NCBI GenBank assembly: GCA_016786845.1
Contig: JAEUVB010000023.1
Coordinates: forward strand, 310,001 to 374,000
Source of the DNA: Chitinophagaceae bacterium
Lineage (GTDB): Bacteria > Bacteroidota > Bacteroidia > Chitinophagales > Chitinophagaceae
Reading direction: 5' to 3'
DNA length: 64,000 bases
Shown here piece by piece: positions 55,073-62,328 of the stretch; position 1 is the stretch's first letter, and each line of letters starts with the position of its first letter. The notes beneath the pieces are model-generated. The model had not been told where the DNA came from, did not search any database, and worked only from the letters and a program-made list of their open reading frames with translations. A program made the position numbers and the translations under genes.

Positions 55073-55080
55073 TACTTTTG
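55073..55080 (+). promoter_or_regulatory. Predicted -7 element (TACTTTTG) of metF
   Basis: Exact TAnnTTTG match, 7 nt before the ATG at 55088, again predicting a leader of very few nucleotides. No SAM riboswitch or other leader is possible in this space. Confidence 0.5.
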
Positions 55081-55087
55081 TTGCCCT

Positions 55088-56044
55088 ATGAAGGTTACCG
55101 AACATATACAACAAGCAGCGGGTAAGACATTATTCTCCTTTGAGATTTTGCCGCCCGTGAAAGGAAAGAGCATCGAATCCATCGTTCAACTCCTGGATCC
55201 TTTGATGGAGTTCAAACCTTCTTTCATTAATGTAACCTATCATCGTTCGGAGCAGTTCTTTAAGAAAAAGCCCGACGGATCTTTCGACCGTATAGATGTA
55301 AGGAAACGCCCCGGCACCGTGGGCATTTGTGCGGCCCTCATGAACCATTATAAAGTAGATGCGGTGCCACACCTGATTTGTGGCGGGTTTTCGAAAGATG
55401 AAACCGAGAATGCCCTCATCGATCTCAACTTCTTAGGTATCGACAATGTTTTGGCCTTGCGCGGCGATCCGCCTAAGAATGAAAAATATTTTCTGCCCGA
55501 CCCTCACGGGCATCGTTATGCCATCGACCTGGTAAAACAAATCGAGCATATGAATCGGGGGGTGTATTTGGAAGACGATATCGAAGGCGGCGAACAGACC
55601 GACTTCTGCATTGGTGTGGCCGGATATCCGGAGAAGCACTATGAGAGTCCGAATCCGAATATGGACCTGATGTATTTGAAACAAAAGATAGAAGCCGGCG
55701 CCGATTATATTACCACACAAATGTTTTTCGACAATAGCAAGTATCACCAATTCGTTAAAAACTGTCGTGAGGCACAGATAGAGGTGCCCATCATACCCGG
55801 ACTGAAACCCATTACATCGGTGAAACAACTTTCCGGCATCCCCTCTCTCTTTCACGTAGACATGCCCGATGAGTTGGCACTGGAAATGATGAAATGCAAA
55901 ACGCCGGCCGCTGCCGAAAAATTGGGTGAGGAATGGCTCTTGCATCAAACCCGCGACCTGATCAAATCCGGCGCACCCGTGGTCCATTTTTATACCTTAG
56001 GTAAGCCTCATATTATTTATAATGTGATGAAGCAGATATTGTAA
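55088..56044 (+). CDS. metF: 5,10-methylenetetrahydrofolate reductase
   Basis: 318 residues. FSFEILPPVKGKSIESIVQLLDPL (with the catalytic Glu), PSFINVTYHRS, HLICGGFSKDETENALIDLNFLGIDNVLALRGDPP and GADYITTQMFFDNSKYHQFV match the FAD-dependent TIM barrel of MetF. Reduces methylene-THF to methyl-THF for methionine synthesis in the cytoplasm. Shorter eukaryote-type regulatory domain absent, as usual for bacteria. Own promoter at 55073. Confidence 0.95.
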   Translation: MKVTEHIQQAAGKTLFSFEILPPVKGKSIESIVQLLDPLMEFKPSFINVTYHRSEQFFKKKPDGSFDRIDVRKRPGTVGICAALMNHYKVDAVPHLICGGFSKDETENALIDLNFLGIDNVLALRGDPPKNEKYFLPDPHGHRYAIDLVKQIEHMNRGVYLEDDIEGGEQTDFCIGVAGYPEKHYESPNPNMDLMYLKQKIEAGADYITTQMFFDNSKYHQFVKNCREAQIEVPIIPGLKPITSVKQLSGIPSLFHVDMPDELALEMMKCKTPAAAEKLGEEWLLHQTRDLIKSGAPVVHFYTLGKPHIIYNVMKQIL

Positions 56045-56150
56045 GGGGGAGACTTAATAAGCAGGAGGAGTATTAGGAGAAAGGAGAGAGCTTGGTGAGC
56101 ATGGGTCGGGGTGATCTTGAGGTGGGAGGAGATGGGAAGAGCGGATAGAA
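56045..56150 (+). other. Purine-rich stretch with possible ~20-bp periodicity
   Basis: About 105 nt with strong G/A bias on the plus strand (GGAGGAG, GGAGAAAGGAGAG, GGGAGGAGATGGGAAG). GG clusters at about 56045, 56064, 56083, 56103, 56124 and 56143 are 19-21 nt apart. This could be the remnant of a further repeat array, but the units do not align well. No gene seen. Confidence 0.3.
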
Positions 56151-56197
56151 TATGATAAGTTTTTAGGGTTGGGTAAAGAAGCTAAAAAAAACTAATA

Positions 56198-56710
56198 ATG
56201 CGAAGCGGTCTGAATAAACTATTGATTATAGCTGTTTTTGTTGTTCAGAGTTGTAGTACAACTCAAAAGTGTATTAATAGTATGAATTCAGTGGAGAGGA
56301 GACTTCATCTTGATCAACAAAAAAGTATTGATAAAATAAGAATATTTGTAATCCCTACAACTTATTGCAGCAGGGAGTTATTTTTAATTAACAACAGATA
56401 TTCTAATTCATGGTCTTGTAATTACTATTATTTAGAAAACGTAAAAAATATTTTTGGATTTTATCGCATCAAAGTAAATAAATATTTTATTGAAATAAAA
56501 TGCAACAGAACGCCTTCTGATTATTTTGAACAATTTAAATTGGATACTACAAATAATATAATAAAAATGGATGGAACGGTTTATGATATTACCATTCCCA
56601 AAGAAGATACAAGCTATAATTTCCATTTTAAAAGCGGAATAGGAATAGACAAAATTCAATATTCTGATTTTTTAAATATTCTTGATCGAATAAGACAGGT
56701 TAGATATTAG
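56198..56710 (+). CDS. AT-rich orphan gene, lipoprotein of unknown function
   Basis: 170 residues. MRSGLNKLLIIAVFVVQSC is a lipoprotein signal (Cys19). The mature part alternates strands and helices (KIRIFVIPTTYCSRELFLINNRYSNSW, FYRIKVNKYFIEIKC, YDITIPKEDTSYNFHF), without a recognised family. The gene is extremely AT-rich: 12 of 60 bases in 56401-56460 are G or C, against 32 of 60 in 24001-24060. It is bracketed by a purine-rich periodic stretch upstream and a 28-unit tandem array downstream. Recent acquisition is likely. Confidence 0.62.
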   Translation: MRSGLNKLLIIAVFVVQSCSTTQKCINSMNSVERRLHLDQQKSIDKIRIFVIPTTYCSRELFLINNRYSNSWSCNYYYLENVKNIFGFYRIKVNKYFIEIKCNRTPSDYFEQFKLDTTNNIIKMDGTVYDITIPKEDTSYNFHFKSGIGIDKIQYSDFLNILDRIRQVRY

Positions 56711-56870
56711 TCTCCCACGAGGTGGAAATTTGAAAAGAAATAAGTAAATTACTTTTTAAAGATAATGAAATTTCGAAATTTAAAATTGCATTTATTCCCG
56801 GAGGAGTAAGGCGCAATTCTTCTTCAGCATAGTTCGGCGGAACATAAGACGTTTCGCAGAACTGATGCCA

Positions 56871-57437
56871 TCAACATTCGACAGATGCCATCTACATACA
56901 ACAAAAGTGATTCAACATACGACGGATGCAATCAACATACAACAGACGCCATCAACATACAACAAAAGTGATTCAACATACGACAGATGCAATCAACTTA
57001 AGGCAGATGCAGTTTACTTACGACAGAAGCAGTTTACTTACGACAGAAGCAATTTACATGTGATAGAAGCAAATTACATACGACAGATGTAAATTACATA
57101 CGACAATTGCAAATTACATACGTCAATTGCAATTTACATAGGCTGCATGCATTCAACATAGGACCGGGAAATTCAACAAACAATAAAAGTGAATCAACAT
57201 TCGACAAATGCAAACTACATACACCAGATTCAATCCACATACGACAGATGTAATCCACATACGACGGATGTCATCGACATACGACGGATGTCATCGACAT
57301 CCGGCAAAAGTTAATCAACATTCGAAAAATTTGAATCAACATTCGAAAAATGTCAATCAACATTCGAAAAATGTTAATCAACATTCAACAAATGTTAATC
57401 GACATACGACAAATGTTAATCGACATACGACAAATTC
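56871..57437 (+). repeat. 28-unit degenerate 20/21-bp tandem array
   Basis: A core ACAT (or ACTT/ACAA) recurs at 56875, 56895, 56916, 56936, 56956, 56977, 56997, 57017, 57037, 57057, 57077, 57097, 57117, 57137, 57157, 57177, 57198, 57218, 57238, 57258, 57278, 57298, 57319, 57340, 57361, 57382, 57403 and 57424. Eighteen spacings are 20 and nine are 21. A typical unit is AATCAACATACGACAGATGC. Neighbouring units are most alike (for example the two GTTTACTTACGACAGAAGCA units), as expected from local duplication and drift. The last six spacings are all 21. Within units ACAT and ATGT are inverted. No constant repeat with unique spacers is present, so it is not a CRISPR array. Short reading frames through it are not supported. 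Confidence 0.92.
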
Positions 57438-57548
57438 AAGGGTATTATTTATGGGAACGCTTCCTTGAATTTGGAACGCCTGCAACTTAACCAGCAGGCC
57501 CTATTTAACATTTGATTTAATATAAAAACGAAAACCTTGATTTGGACC

Positions 57549-57824
57549 GTTGCTTCGTGCCTCGCAATGACGTACGAAAGGCGCTCCGTAGCCTTTCGTC
57601 ATTGCGAGGAGGCACGACGAAGCAATCTGCTGGGGTATACTTGGCTCCGTAGCATGGGATTGCTTCGTGCCTCGCAATGACGTTCAACATTGGCTTCGTG
57701 CCGCGCAATGACGTACGAAAGGAGCTCCGTTTTTTTTCGTCATTGCGAGGAGGCACGACGAAGCAATCTGCTGGGGTATACTTGGCTCCGTAGTATGGGA
57801 TTGCTTCGTGCCTCGCAATGACGT
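57549..57824. repeat. REP-like CATTGCGAGG / GCTTCGTGCCTCGCAATGACG cluster
   Basis: Alternating forward and reverse arms of CGTCATTGCGAGGAGGCACG and its complement can form long hairpins, for example 57550-57625. An 87-nt unit (57597-57683) is repeated 141 nt later (57738-57824) with a single visible difference, C57653 against T57794. Such CATTGCGAGG-type palindromes are known from many bacterial genomes. An open frame of 105 codons across it (57517-57834, minus) is an artefact of the repeat. Confidence 0.85.
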
Positions 57825-57908
57825 AAGCGAACAAGCCTCATATCTTATATATTCTTATAAAGCAGATATTGCAAAAGCAGCAAAACCTCACATTCTGCCA
57901 ACTCTTTC

Positions 57909-57916
57909 TATCTTTG
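57909..57916 (+). promoter_or_regulatory. Predicted -7 element (TATCTTTG) for the T9SS protein at 57945
   Basis: Exact TAnnTTTG match 28 nt before the ATG. Confidence 0.5.
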
Positions 57917-57944
57917 AGGAGTCTTAACGCTATAAACACTTTTT

Positions 57945-59495
57945 ATGAAATTACGTTTTACCCTTCTTACCCTGTTGTCTCTTTTGTCGTTTATATCGTC
58001 TCAAGCTCAGGAGGTCATAGCCATGGGACATGACGGCGATACTTTTCTCGGGCAGCAGGGCATTATCGACGACAATAAAAATATGGTGATGGGCGGCAGA
58101 AGATTTCTGGTGAACGATTATCCGCATGTGGCTTTATTCGATCAGAACAAAGTGTATAAATGGTCCTTCTACCTCAACAAGACCGGGGTGATGTGTACCC
58201 ATCTGATTCAAACCCGTGATAAAAATTATTTGGCCGTCTATGCCACGGGAATATCTTCTCAACTTATCAAATTCGATGCCCTGGGCAATGTGCTGTGGTA
58301 TCGCGATTTCACCAATATTCACAGCTACGAAGACGTGGTGGAAGACACAGCCTCGAATCTCTATCTGGTGGGCAATAATATGGGACAACTGATTCTCACA
58401 AAAATGAATGCTTCGGGCAATGTGGCCTGGTCTTACGGCTATGCACTCAACCCTGCATCCAACTATTATTTTGGCCGAAGTATCGAAGAAACCCACGACG
58501 GGAATTTGGTGGTTTGCGGAGTGGCCTCTTATGTGAGCGGAGCCTTTGCCAAAACCGTAGCGATAAAAATTGACAAATCGGGGAATATCATTTGGTCTAC
58601 AGTGTTGAGTTGTTCCTCAGCCTCCTTAGTCATCGACAAATTGATAGAATCTTCCTCCGATCACACCTTTTTCGGAGTGGGCTATTGCGGTACCAATAAT
58701 TCCAACGCCTTTAATGCCTTCAGTGTAAAAATGGATACGGGTGGCGCCTATATCAATAACAAATCCATTGATTTCGCCTGGTCGGACAAGTATAATGATG
58801 TGTGCGAAGCAGCGGAAGGTGGATTTGTCGCCGTGGGTCTTACCGAACCAACTGAAAATTGTGGCGGCAATATGTTCTATACCAAATTTACCGCGGCCAA
58901 CGATACGGTGTTTCATAAGGTGTACGGAACGGCTGCGGGCAATGGTGCGTTTTTCAACAATATTCACCCTGCCGGCAATGGCGGTTATTATTCCTTTGGT
59001 ATGGGTTCGCTGTGGAGCATGATCAATGCCGGGTACGAATATACCTACCTGCTGACGGATGCACAGTTAGAACTTCCGTGCAAGAAATATCCTCAGGCGT
59101 TCAATCAAAGCAGTCTCACCATTACCCAAGGAAATAATGTGGTGAGGAATAATTTCACCGCCACCTTTAATGAAAGCTATGTGAAATACAACGATACCAT
59201 GTATGCGATCAATGCTTGTACCGGACAGTTATTATCTACCCAATCTGTACGCACTGCTTCCGATATTTCAGTTTATCCTAACCCCTCCACCGATCTGGTG
59301 CATATGGACCTGAAGAACCCCGGACAAGGACATGTAAAGGTCATAGCGATGGATGGTAAGGTTTTTTATCAATCATCACTGAAAGGTGCTACCCTTTCTT
59401 TCTCTGTCAAAAACTGGCCGAATGGTATTTATCTGCTTCAATGGCAGGGCGAAAATCGCGAGGTGTATCGGGAGAAGATCGAGGTGTCGCATTAG
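57945..59495 (+). CDS. Secreted beta-propeller-like protein with type A T9SS domain
   Basis: 516 residues. Signal peptide MKLRFTLLTLLSLLSFISSQA. The body has repeated blade-like segments, each with a GN(V/I)xW element: LGNVLWYRDF, SGNVAWSYGY, SGNIIWSTVL, with EDTASNLYLVGNN and EETHDGNLVVCG preceding. This is the pattern of delta-60/SBBP-type propeller repeats. The tail ISVYPNPSTDLVHMDL ... NWPNGIYLLQWQG is a type A sorting domain. Probably exported to the cell surface; no enzymatic residues seen. Confidence 0.83.
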   Translation: MKLRFTLLTLLSLLSFISSQAQEVIAMGHDGDTFLGQQGIIDDNKNMVMGGRRFLVNDYPHVALFDQNKVYKWSFYLNKTGVMCTHLIQTRDKNYLAVYATGISSQLIKFDALGNVLWYRDFTNIHSYEDVVEDTASNLYLVGNNMGQLILTKMNASGNVAWSYGYALNPASNYYFGRSIEETHDGNLVVCGVASYVSGAFAKTVAIKIDKSGNIIWSTVLSCSSASLVIDKLIESSSDHTFFGVGYCGTNNSNAFNAFSVKMDTGGAYINNKSIDFAWSDKYNDVCEAAEGGFVAVGLTEPTENCGGNMFYTKFTAANDTVFHKVYGTAAGNGAFFNNIHPAGNGGYYSFGMGSLWSMINAGYEYTYLLTDAQLELPCKKYPQAFNQSSLTITQGNNVVRNNFTATFNESYVKYNDTMYAINACTGQLLSTQSVRTASDISVYPNPSTDLVHMDLKNPGQGHVKVIAMDGKVFYQSSLKGATLSFSVKNWPNGIYLLQWQGENREVYREKIEVSH

Positions 59496-59530
59496 GTTGA
59501 ATGAACAGGTGGAGATGAATTAATCACACC

Positions 59531-59750
59531 GTAGAGACGCATGATAATGCGTCTACCAAATTTTTGAAAATTCTTAAATTCTGCCCCAGCTATCCGGGGA
59601 TTCAGACAAACTACGCATTCTGTAAATTCTAAAATTCTGTAAATGCTGCCTGCCCCGACTTATTCGGGGATTCAGACAAACTACGCATTCTGTAAATTCT
59701 AAAATTCTGAAAATTCTGATTCAGACAAACTACGAATTCAGACAAACACC
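59531..59750. repeat. Composite dispersed repeat with 8-bp hairpin and duplicated 44-nt units
   Basis: The hairpin GTAGAGACGCAT-GATA-ATGCGTCTAC (59531-59556) is followed by TTCTTAAATTCTG-type sequence. Two direct copies of GGGGATTCAGACAAACTACGC... through AAATTCTAAAATTCTG begin at 59596 and 59666 (period 70). Short GCCCCGACTTATTCGGGG-type palindromes precede them. It is the reverse-oriented counterpart of 52741-52860, between two convergent genes. The rest of this 441-bp gap holds copy D and no gene. Confidence 0.8.
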
Positions 59751-59821
59751 GGTAACATAAACCGCAGTATCCCCGAGGCAGGTGAAAGTTCGTAGTCGAA
59801 ACGACCTGTCGGGATCATATC

Positions 59822-59912
59822 GCTGCGGCCACGATTGAAATGGAAAGCCCGCAGTGACGACGCAGGAGGAGCGAGGACTTGGAATGGAAAGCGTGTCTGC
59901 CGCCCAAGAAAA
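59822..59912 (-). repeat. Dispersed repeat, GGGCGGCAGACACGC family, copy D
   Basis: On the minus strand TTTTCTTGGGCGGCAGACACGC, then CTCCTCCTGCGTCGTCACTG and CGGGCTTTCCATTTCAATCG. Nearly co-linear with copy B at 26163-26255. It lies just upstream of the permease 3' end. Confidence 0.78.
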
Positions 59913-59936
59913 TACTCAGCTATTAAACGCCCTCCC

Positions 59937-61643
59937 CTATTTCTCTCCCTCCGCCTTTACCGCATTCAATTTACTATGGGTATAGCTATAGAAGAAATAC
60001 ACAACCAGTCCGACCACAAGCCAAATTAAAAATCGCAACCAATTGGTATGACTTTCCTGAGCCATCAGATAGAAACAACTGATAAGACCGAGCACCGGTA
60101 TAAGTGAATGGTTTTTTAGAAAGGAATACACACTTACCAACAGAGCCACGCTCCAGAAAAATAACATCGGTATGCCCTCTAAGGTGAACAAGGATTTAAA
60201 ATGATCAGGAGCATAAATCATGACCAATATCACTGCCACGATAAACATACCCGGCACAATAAACTTACCGCTCACATAAGGTACTTTGAATTTGCTTTGG
60301 GGTCTGTCTTTTTGTTTATCCAAAACCAAGATACCGCCACAAACCAATACAAAAGCAAATAAAGTACCGATACTCGTTAATGAGATGACCACATCCAAAT
60401 TGAGGAATAAGGCCGGCACCGCCACCAATAAACCGGTGAGTATGGTAGAAAAAGAAGGGGTCTTAAATTTCGGATGCACTTTAGAAAACACTTTCGGCAA
60501 TAATCCATCGCGGCTCATCGCCATCCAGATACGGGGTTGTCCCATTTGAAATACCAACAATACACTCGCCGTAGCAATGATGGCACTCACGGCCACAATA
60601 CCGGCAATCCATTTCAAGCCGCGCTCTTCAAAAATTTGTGCCAGCGGATCACCAACATTGAGATGTGTATAAGACACCATGCCCGTAAGCACCAGGGCCA
60701 GCAAGACATACAATATCGTACAAATGATGAGGGCATAAATCATACCGCGGGGCAGATCGCGTTGCGGATCCTTACACTCTTCCGCAGTGGTAGAAATGGC
60801 ATCGAACCCGATATAGGCAAAGAACACCGCAGACACACCTTTAAGTATTCCGCCCATACCATTGGGTGTAAAAGGATGCCAGTTATCCGGATCGACGTAG
60901 TAGGCACCTAAAACGATAATCAGAAAGATCACGACCAATTTGATCATCACCATGAGGTTACTCATGGAACGACTTTCTTTGATGCCCACAAAAACAATAG
61001 CCGTAATGAGGGCCACTATACCAAAAGCCGGCAAATCCATGATGAGATGAAGACCGCCTAAAGTGGGCGATTGCATCCAGGCCTGATATTTTTCGACCAA
61101 TGCGGCATCTATATTTTGTAAGGTCTCCCCATTCCCCATGAGGGTGCTGACTTCGAGGAATCCCTTGTGTGCCGTTGTATAATCCATGGTAAGCCAATGC
61201 GGAATATGCATTCCGGCGGCATCCATCAAGTGCGTAAAATAGTCGCTCCACGAAATGGCCACGGCAATATTACCAATAGCGTATTCCATTAAGAGATCCC
61301 AACCGATGATCCAGGCAAACAATTCACCGAAAGCCACATAGGCATAGGTATAAGCGCTGCCCGAGATAGGCACGGTACTGGCAAACTCCGCATAACACAA
61401 AGCTGCAAAACCACAGGCAATAGCCGTAAATATGTATAGAAAAATGACACCGGGACCTCCGTCGAAACAAGCCTTACCGATACTGCTAAAGATGCCTGCA
61501 CCGATGATGGCAGCGATGCCAAAAAAGGTAAGATCGCGAACGCCCAATACCTTATGCAGGGATATATGATCGCTGTCGCCATAACCGGCTTCAGCATCCG
61601 TAATAATTTTGAGTATGGATTTTTTTCGGAAGAGTGATTTCAT
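59937..61643 (-). CDS. APC-family amino acid permease (cationic amino acid transporter-like)
   Basis: 568 residues with about 14 hydrophobic helices. LTFFGIAAIIGAGIFSSIGK (helix 1, the unwound GAGIF substrate site), FTAIACGFAALCYAEFASTVPISGSAYTYAYVAFGE (helices 2-3 with the E-x-P motif) and YIGFDAISTTAEECKDPQRDLPRGM (helix 6 and conserved cytoplasmic loop) are signatures of the APC/CAT group. The 14-helix length matches CAT-like or YfnA-type carriers. Imports amino acids with protons across the inner membrane; the specific substrate is unknown. Followed by two repeat elements at its 3' side. Confidence 0.9.
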   Translation of the reverse strand: MKSLFRKKSILKIITDAEAGYGDSDHISLHKVLGVRDLTFFGIAAIIGAGIFSSIGKACFDGGPGVIFLYIFTAIACGFAALCYAEFASTVPISGSAYTYAYVAFGELFAWIIGWDLLMEYAIGNIAVAISWSDYFTHLMDAAGMHIPHWLTMDYTTAHKGFLEVSTLMGNGETLQNIDAALVEKYQAWMQSPTLGGLHLIMDLPAFGIVALITAIVFVGIKESRSMSNLMVMIKLVVIFLIIVLGAYYVDPDNWHPFTPNGMGGILKGVSAVFFAYIGFDAISTTAEECKDPQRDLPRGMIYALIICTILYVLLALVLTGMVSYTHLNVGDPLAQIFEERGLKWIAGIVAVSAIIATASVLLVFQMGQPRIWMAMSRDGLLPKVFSKVHPKFKTPSFSTILTGLLVAVPALFLNLDVVISLTSIGTLFAFVLVCGGILVLDKQKDRPQSKFKVPYVSGKFIVPGMFIVAVILVMIYAPDHFKSLFTLEGIPMLFFWSVALLVSVYSFLKNHSLIPVLGLISCFYLMAQESHTNWLRFLIWLVVGLVVYFFYSYTHSKLNAVKAEGEK

Positions 61644-61697
61644 AGTGGTAAAGAAAAAATGAATGTACTACAGTGAAAGCAACTATGCAAGTAAACA

Positions 61698-62291
61698 CTA
61701 CGGGCAAGTGATGACCCAACGATACCCGGCATTCTCCATGAGGGTTTGACTTTTCTTTCGAATAACATGTTCCAAAAAAGACTTCTTAGTGGCGTTTAAA
61801 ATTAAAGTCTGATAAATACTGACCACCGTTTCGGAAGAAGTCTCGCCATAAAAATCGGCCTCTTTATTGTCCTTGATTTTATACAAAGAAAATTTACATT
61901 GCTGATTAAATCCCTTCGGACGAGGTGTGAGCAAAAAATATTCCAGATAAAATAAAAACATCCAACGGATATCGCGACTGCGGGTAAAAAATTCCTTATC
62001 CGGCTTGATTCCTTTGGGCAATGGAGAATAGGCATTGTAAAAAGGATCGAAACATAAAAACAACAGATCAAAATTCATGGTCTGATCATAATTCACAAAA
62101 GCATACAATCCTTTTTTAATAAAATCTAGTGTATCATCGACATAAATATCTTCCACACAGTTGAGTCCGTTCATCACTACAGTACGAAATGAGTCTACCG
62201 CAGGAAGCACTTCTTGCTGGGCTTTTAAGCCGCATGGACTCCCAAACAATCCCATGAAGATCAATAAGAAAAGACGTATGGTTTTATTCAT
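61698..62291 (-). CDS. Secreted protein of unknown function
   Basis: 197 residues. Signal peptide MNKTIRLFLLIFMGLFGSPCGLKAQ, cleaved near KAQ (25). The mature part has many aromatic residues (YAFVNYDQTMNFDLLFLCFDPFYNAY, RWMFLFYLEYFLL) and four cysteines (Cys45, Cys80, Cys133, Cys196); no family recognised. It follows the aminopeptidase gene by 37 nt on the same strand, so co-transcription is likely. Function cannot be inferred. Confidence 0.65.
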   Translation of the reverse strand: MNKTIRLFLLIFMGLFGSPCGLKAQQEVLPAVDSFRTVVMNGLNCVEDIYVDDTLDFIKKGLYAFVNYDQTMNFDLLFLCFDPFYNAYSPLPKGIKPDKEFFTRSRDIRWMFLFYLEYFLLTPRPKGFNQQCKFSLYKIKDNKEADFYGETSSETVVSIYQTLILNATKKSFLEHVIRKKSQTLMENAGYRWVITCP

Positions 62292-62328
62292 TACTCAATA
62301 GCAAAGATAGTCACTTTCTTGTTTACGA

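Noticed and set aside
55025..55087. SAM riboswitch before metF
   Set aside because: The gap is only 63 nt and the promoter lies 7 nt before the start codon.
56871..57437. CRISPR array
   Set aside because: Every unit varies along its whole length; there is no constant repeat separated by unique spacers, units are only 20-21 bp, and no cas genes are near.
56865..57468. Reading frames of 75 and 86 codons inside the 28-unit array
   Set aside because: They follow the repeat period, change frame whenever a 20-bp unit occurs, and lack a signal or domain.
57517..57834. 105-codon frame on the minus strand
   Set aside because: It consists of REP-like palindromes; the protein would be repeats of VIARHEAI and FVVPPRNDE, a well-known artefact.
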